From NCBI GenBank assembly GCA_005880175.1, contig VBJR01000411.1, positions 1 through 6,914 on the forward strand: a stretch of 6,914 nt of DNA. Reading direction: 5' to 3'. This DNA comes from Chloroflexota bacterium. Lineage in GTDB: Bacteria > Chloroflexota > Dormibacteria > Dormibacterales > Dormibacteraceae. The notes beneath the pieces are model-generated. The model saw nothing but the letters and a program-made list of their open reading frames with translations. It searched no databases and was not told the DNA's origin. This document shows, in pieces, positions 5,969 through 6,914 of the stretch (within the stretch, counting starts at the first letter, position 1; the number at the start of each line of letters is the position of its first letter). Both the position numbers and the translations under genes were made by a program.

Positions 5969-6190
5969 TCACACCCGCCCCCATCGCCCGTCGCGCCAGA
6001 TCATCCACGCCAGCCGCGGCGTGCTGAGCGCCAGGCAGACCAGAACGTCCACGCGCTGCCACCGGCGCTCGCAGTCGCCGAGATTGCCCTGCGCCTCAGC
6101 CACGAAGCGCGAGCGCTCGGTGGCGGGCTGCAGTCTGGCCAGCCATCGAAGCAACCACCGGTCGGCGACCCACTCGTCGCGGCCGGACAT
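5969..6190 (-). CDS. 73-aa helical protein with a C-terminal 'PRLAWMIWR' segment
   Basis: A small protein of unrecognised function and the most complete member of a family found three times in the window. Residues 9-33 form an amphipathic helix, RWLLRWLARLQPATERSRFV. AEAQGNLGDCERRWQRVDVL follows, then a hydrophobic stretch, VCLALSTPRLAWMIW, and a basic end. It has no signal peptide; the last hydrophobic stretch could associate with the membrane but is short. ATG 6190 has no SD. It lies 75 bases after the 40-aa ORF and 48 before the membrane protein, all on one strand. Duplicates in degraded form are at 3935-4039 and 2606-3114, which supports this one being the coding version. Confidence 0.6.
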   Translation of the reverse strand: MSGRDEWVADRWLLRWLARLQPATERSRFVAEAQGNLGDCERRWQRVDVLVCLALSTPRLAWMIWRDGRWGRV

Positions 6191-6265
6191 ATCGAGATGG
6201 TGTGCGCAATCCTGCCTATCCTATGCCCAGATCAGGTGCCTGGAGCGATCGAAACTCGGCCGTCG

Positions 6266-6388
6266 TCAGCGAGGACCGAACCGCAGGTGGCGAATAGCGC
6301 GAGCGTGATCGATGGCGTGCAGCCGCTGAACCATCGCGTACGCGTGCCACTCCAGTTCGATCGGAAAGGTCGCCGCCTCAACGGTCAC
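6266..6388 (-). CDS. 40-aa ORF translationally coupled to the CxxC protein
   Basis: The GTG start (6388-6386) shares the bases GTGA with the stop of the upstream gene (6387-6385), a classic coupling arrangement. The product is 40 aa: VTVEAATFPIELEWHAYAMV followed by QRLHAIDHARAIRHLRFGPR, mixed hydrophobic/charged with five His and several Arg. It has no membrane segment or known motif. It is too short for length alone to be persuasive. The overlap and the non-repetitive composition are the reasons to list it. Confidence 0.45.
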   Translation of the reverse strand: MTVEAATFPIELEWHAYAMVQRLHAIDHARAIRHLRFGPR

Positions 6389-6754
6389 CGCCCTGGCAGC
6401 GGCTGATCCCGATGCACTGCGGCCAGGTAGGCGCTGCAGCGCTGTTCAGAGAGCGCGTCGATGAACGCGTGCGTGCGCACCGCTGGAAAGGCCTGGGGCG
6501 TTGCCGAGATGCCGTTCTCGTCCACGGGCAAGAAACTCGAGTTACAGCCGTGGCAATAGTAGATCTCATCCCAGATCGCCCTCGCATAGCGCCATACCAG
6601 AACACGACCCTCGTGTCGTCGCCGGACTCTATGCCTCCGTCGGGCGAAGTAGATGCACCACGGGATGAGCACAGTTGCGGTGGCTGTGGAGGTGGCGACG
6701 AGCACAAACGCGACCCATCCCGGGGTCGGCGGTCCGTACGTGCCTCCAAAGAAG
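6385..6754 (-). pseudogene. Membrane-anchored CxxC protein, 5' end cut by the ISL3 element
   Basis: The conservative reading is a 106-aa protein from GTG 6705. The same frame is open and gene-like upstream (FFGGTYGPPTPGWVAFVLVA) up to the IS terminus at about 6755, with no start codon in between, so the gene probably began beyond the insertion. A single helix (about 5-20 of the short form, longer with the upstream residues) is followed by a very basic stretch RRRHRVRRR. Then comes a cytoplasmic part containing IWDEIYYCHGCNSSFLPVDE (Cys 51 and 54). One CxxC pair next to 'YYC' and 'FLP' is typical of actinobacterial zinc-ribbon-like or knuckle segments in small membrane proteins, but a second Cys pair is not seen (only Cys90 later). 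Function unknown. The stop overlaps the 40-aa ORF. Confidence 0.55.
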
Positions 6755-6914
6755 GGCTCCTCGCTGTTTCAGGTGGGTAGCGCGAAGTTGAGCTTGCCGG
6801 CGGTCATGTAGATCATGGCGATGTAGTTGCGCTTGCTGCGGTAGCCGCGAGCGCGCCGCTTGGCGGCCTGGACCAGGCTGTTGATGGCCTCGAGGATGCC
6901 GTTGCCGATGCGCG
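6755..6914 (-). mobile_element. Terminal part of an ISL3-family insertion sequence
   Basis: The window ends inside the element. It contains the transposase C-terminus (6769-6914) and, just beyond its stop, a candidate terminal inverted repeat beginning GGCTCCTCGCTGTTTC on the plus strand at 6755. That resembles the GGCTCTTC-type ends I recall for ISL3 elements. If 6755 is the boundary, the adjoining eight bases CAAAGAAG (6747-6754) would be the target duplication; the partner copy lies outside the window. Confidence 0.6.
6769..6914 (-). CDS. ISL3-family transposase, C-terminal fragment (runs off the window)
   Basis: The last 47 residues of a DDE transposase that moves its own insertion sequence by cut-and-paste. 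Visible sequence starts RIGNGILEAINSLVQAAKRR, continues ARGYRSKRNYIAMIYMTAGK and ends LNFALPT. This matches the well-conserved ISL3 end, 'NG.LE.INS..Q.AKR.ARGYR...N'. The Glu in ILEAIN (codon at 6891-6889) is the expected third acidic catalytic residue. The 5' part lies beyond position 6914. Transcription points towards the interrupted CxxC gene, whose sequence continues in the same frame after the TGA. Confidence 0.9.
   Translation of the reverse strand, partial: RIGNGILEAINSLVQAAKRRARGYRSKRNYIAMIYMTAGKLNFALPT

Noticed and set aside
5399..6406. 335-codon plus-strand ORF
   Set aside because: Its translation is Gln/Arg/Pro/His-rich antisense of the CHAP, membrane-protein and 73-aa genes; no domain or signal recognised.
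1..6914. CRISPR array, tRNA/rRNA, toxin-antitoxin or defence island
   Set aside because: No regularly spaced repeats, cloverleaf or rRNA-like sequence, nuclease or helicase motifs seen on either strand.

Overview
This is a GC-rich bacterial window with GTG/TTG starts. It carries an ISL3-type transposase, a CHAP hydrolase, a DinB-fold protein and DUF1003 membrane proteins. The mix fits a high-GC Gram-positive-like lineage such as Actinomycetota, or Chloroflexota/Dormibacterota. I cannot place it more closely from sequence alone.

Plus strand, 1-2493. A leader of about 260 bases contains a near-perfect Shine-Dalgarno followed only by a tiny ORF. It precedes a secreted, cysteine-containing beta-rich protein (265-813), which ends at a perfect 13-bp GC hairpin (843-872). 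Next comes a polytopic O-antigen ligase/Wzy_C-family membrane protein (GTG at 900). Its TPR-like C-terminus is knocked out of frame by a 7-bp tandem repeat at 2350-2363; the other frame ends naturally at 2493.

Minus strand, 2606-6914, read from high to low coordinates and converging on the ligase gene. The window edge cuts an ISL3 transposase (6769-6914), whose terminal repeat appears to interrupt a membrane-anchored CxxC protein (6385-6754). Then follow a 40-aa ORF joined to it by a GTGA overlap (6266-6388), a 73-aa helical protein (5969-6190), a four-helix membrane protein (5429-5920), a CHAP-domain protein lacking a signal peptide (5035-5418), and a tandem DUF1003 gene whose second domain lost its first membrane helix and its frame (4054-4918). 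After these come a 34-codon remnant of the 73-aa family (3935-4039), a DinB-fold protein (3121-3867), and a frameshifted third relative of the 73-aa family (2606-3114).

The plus half looks like an envelope/polysaccharide and secreted-protein module. The minus half looks like a decaying accessory cluster of small membrane and cell-wall genes. It shows duplicated family members, internal deletions, frameshifts and an IS insertion, so genome plasticity is the clearest message. I found no RNA gene, CRISPR array or recognisable defence system.
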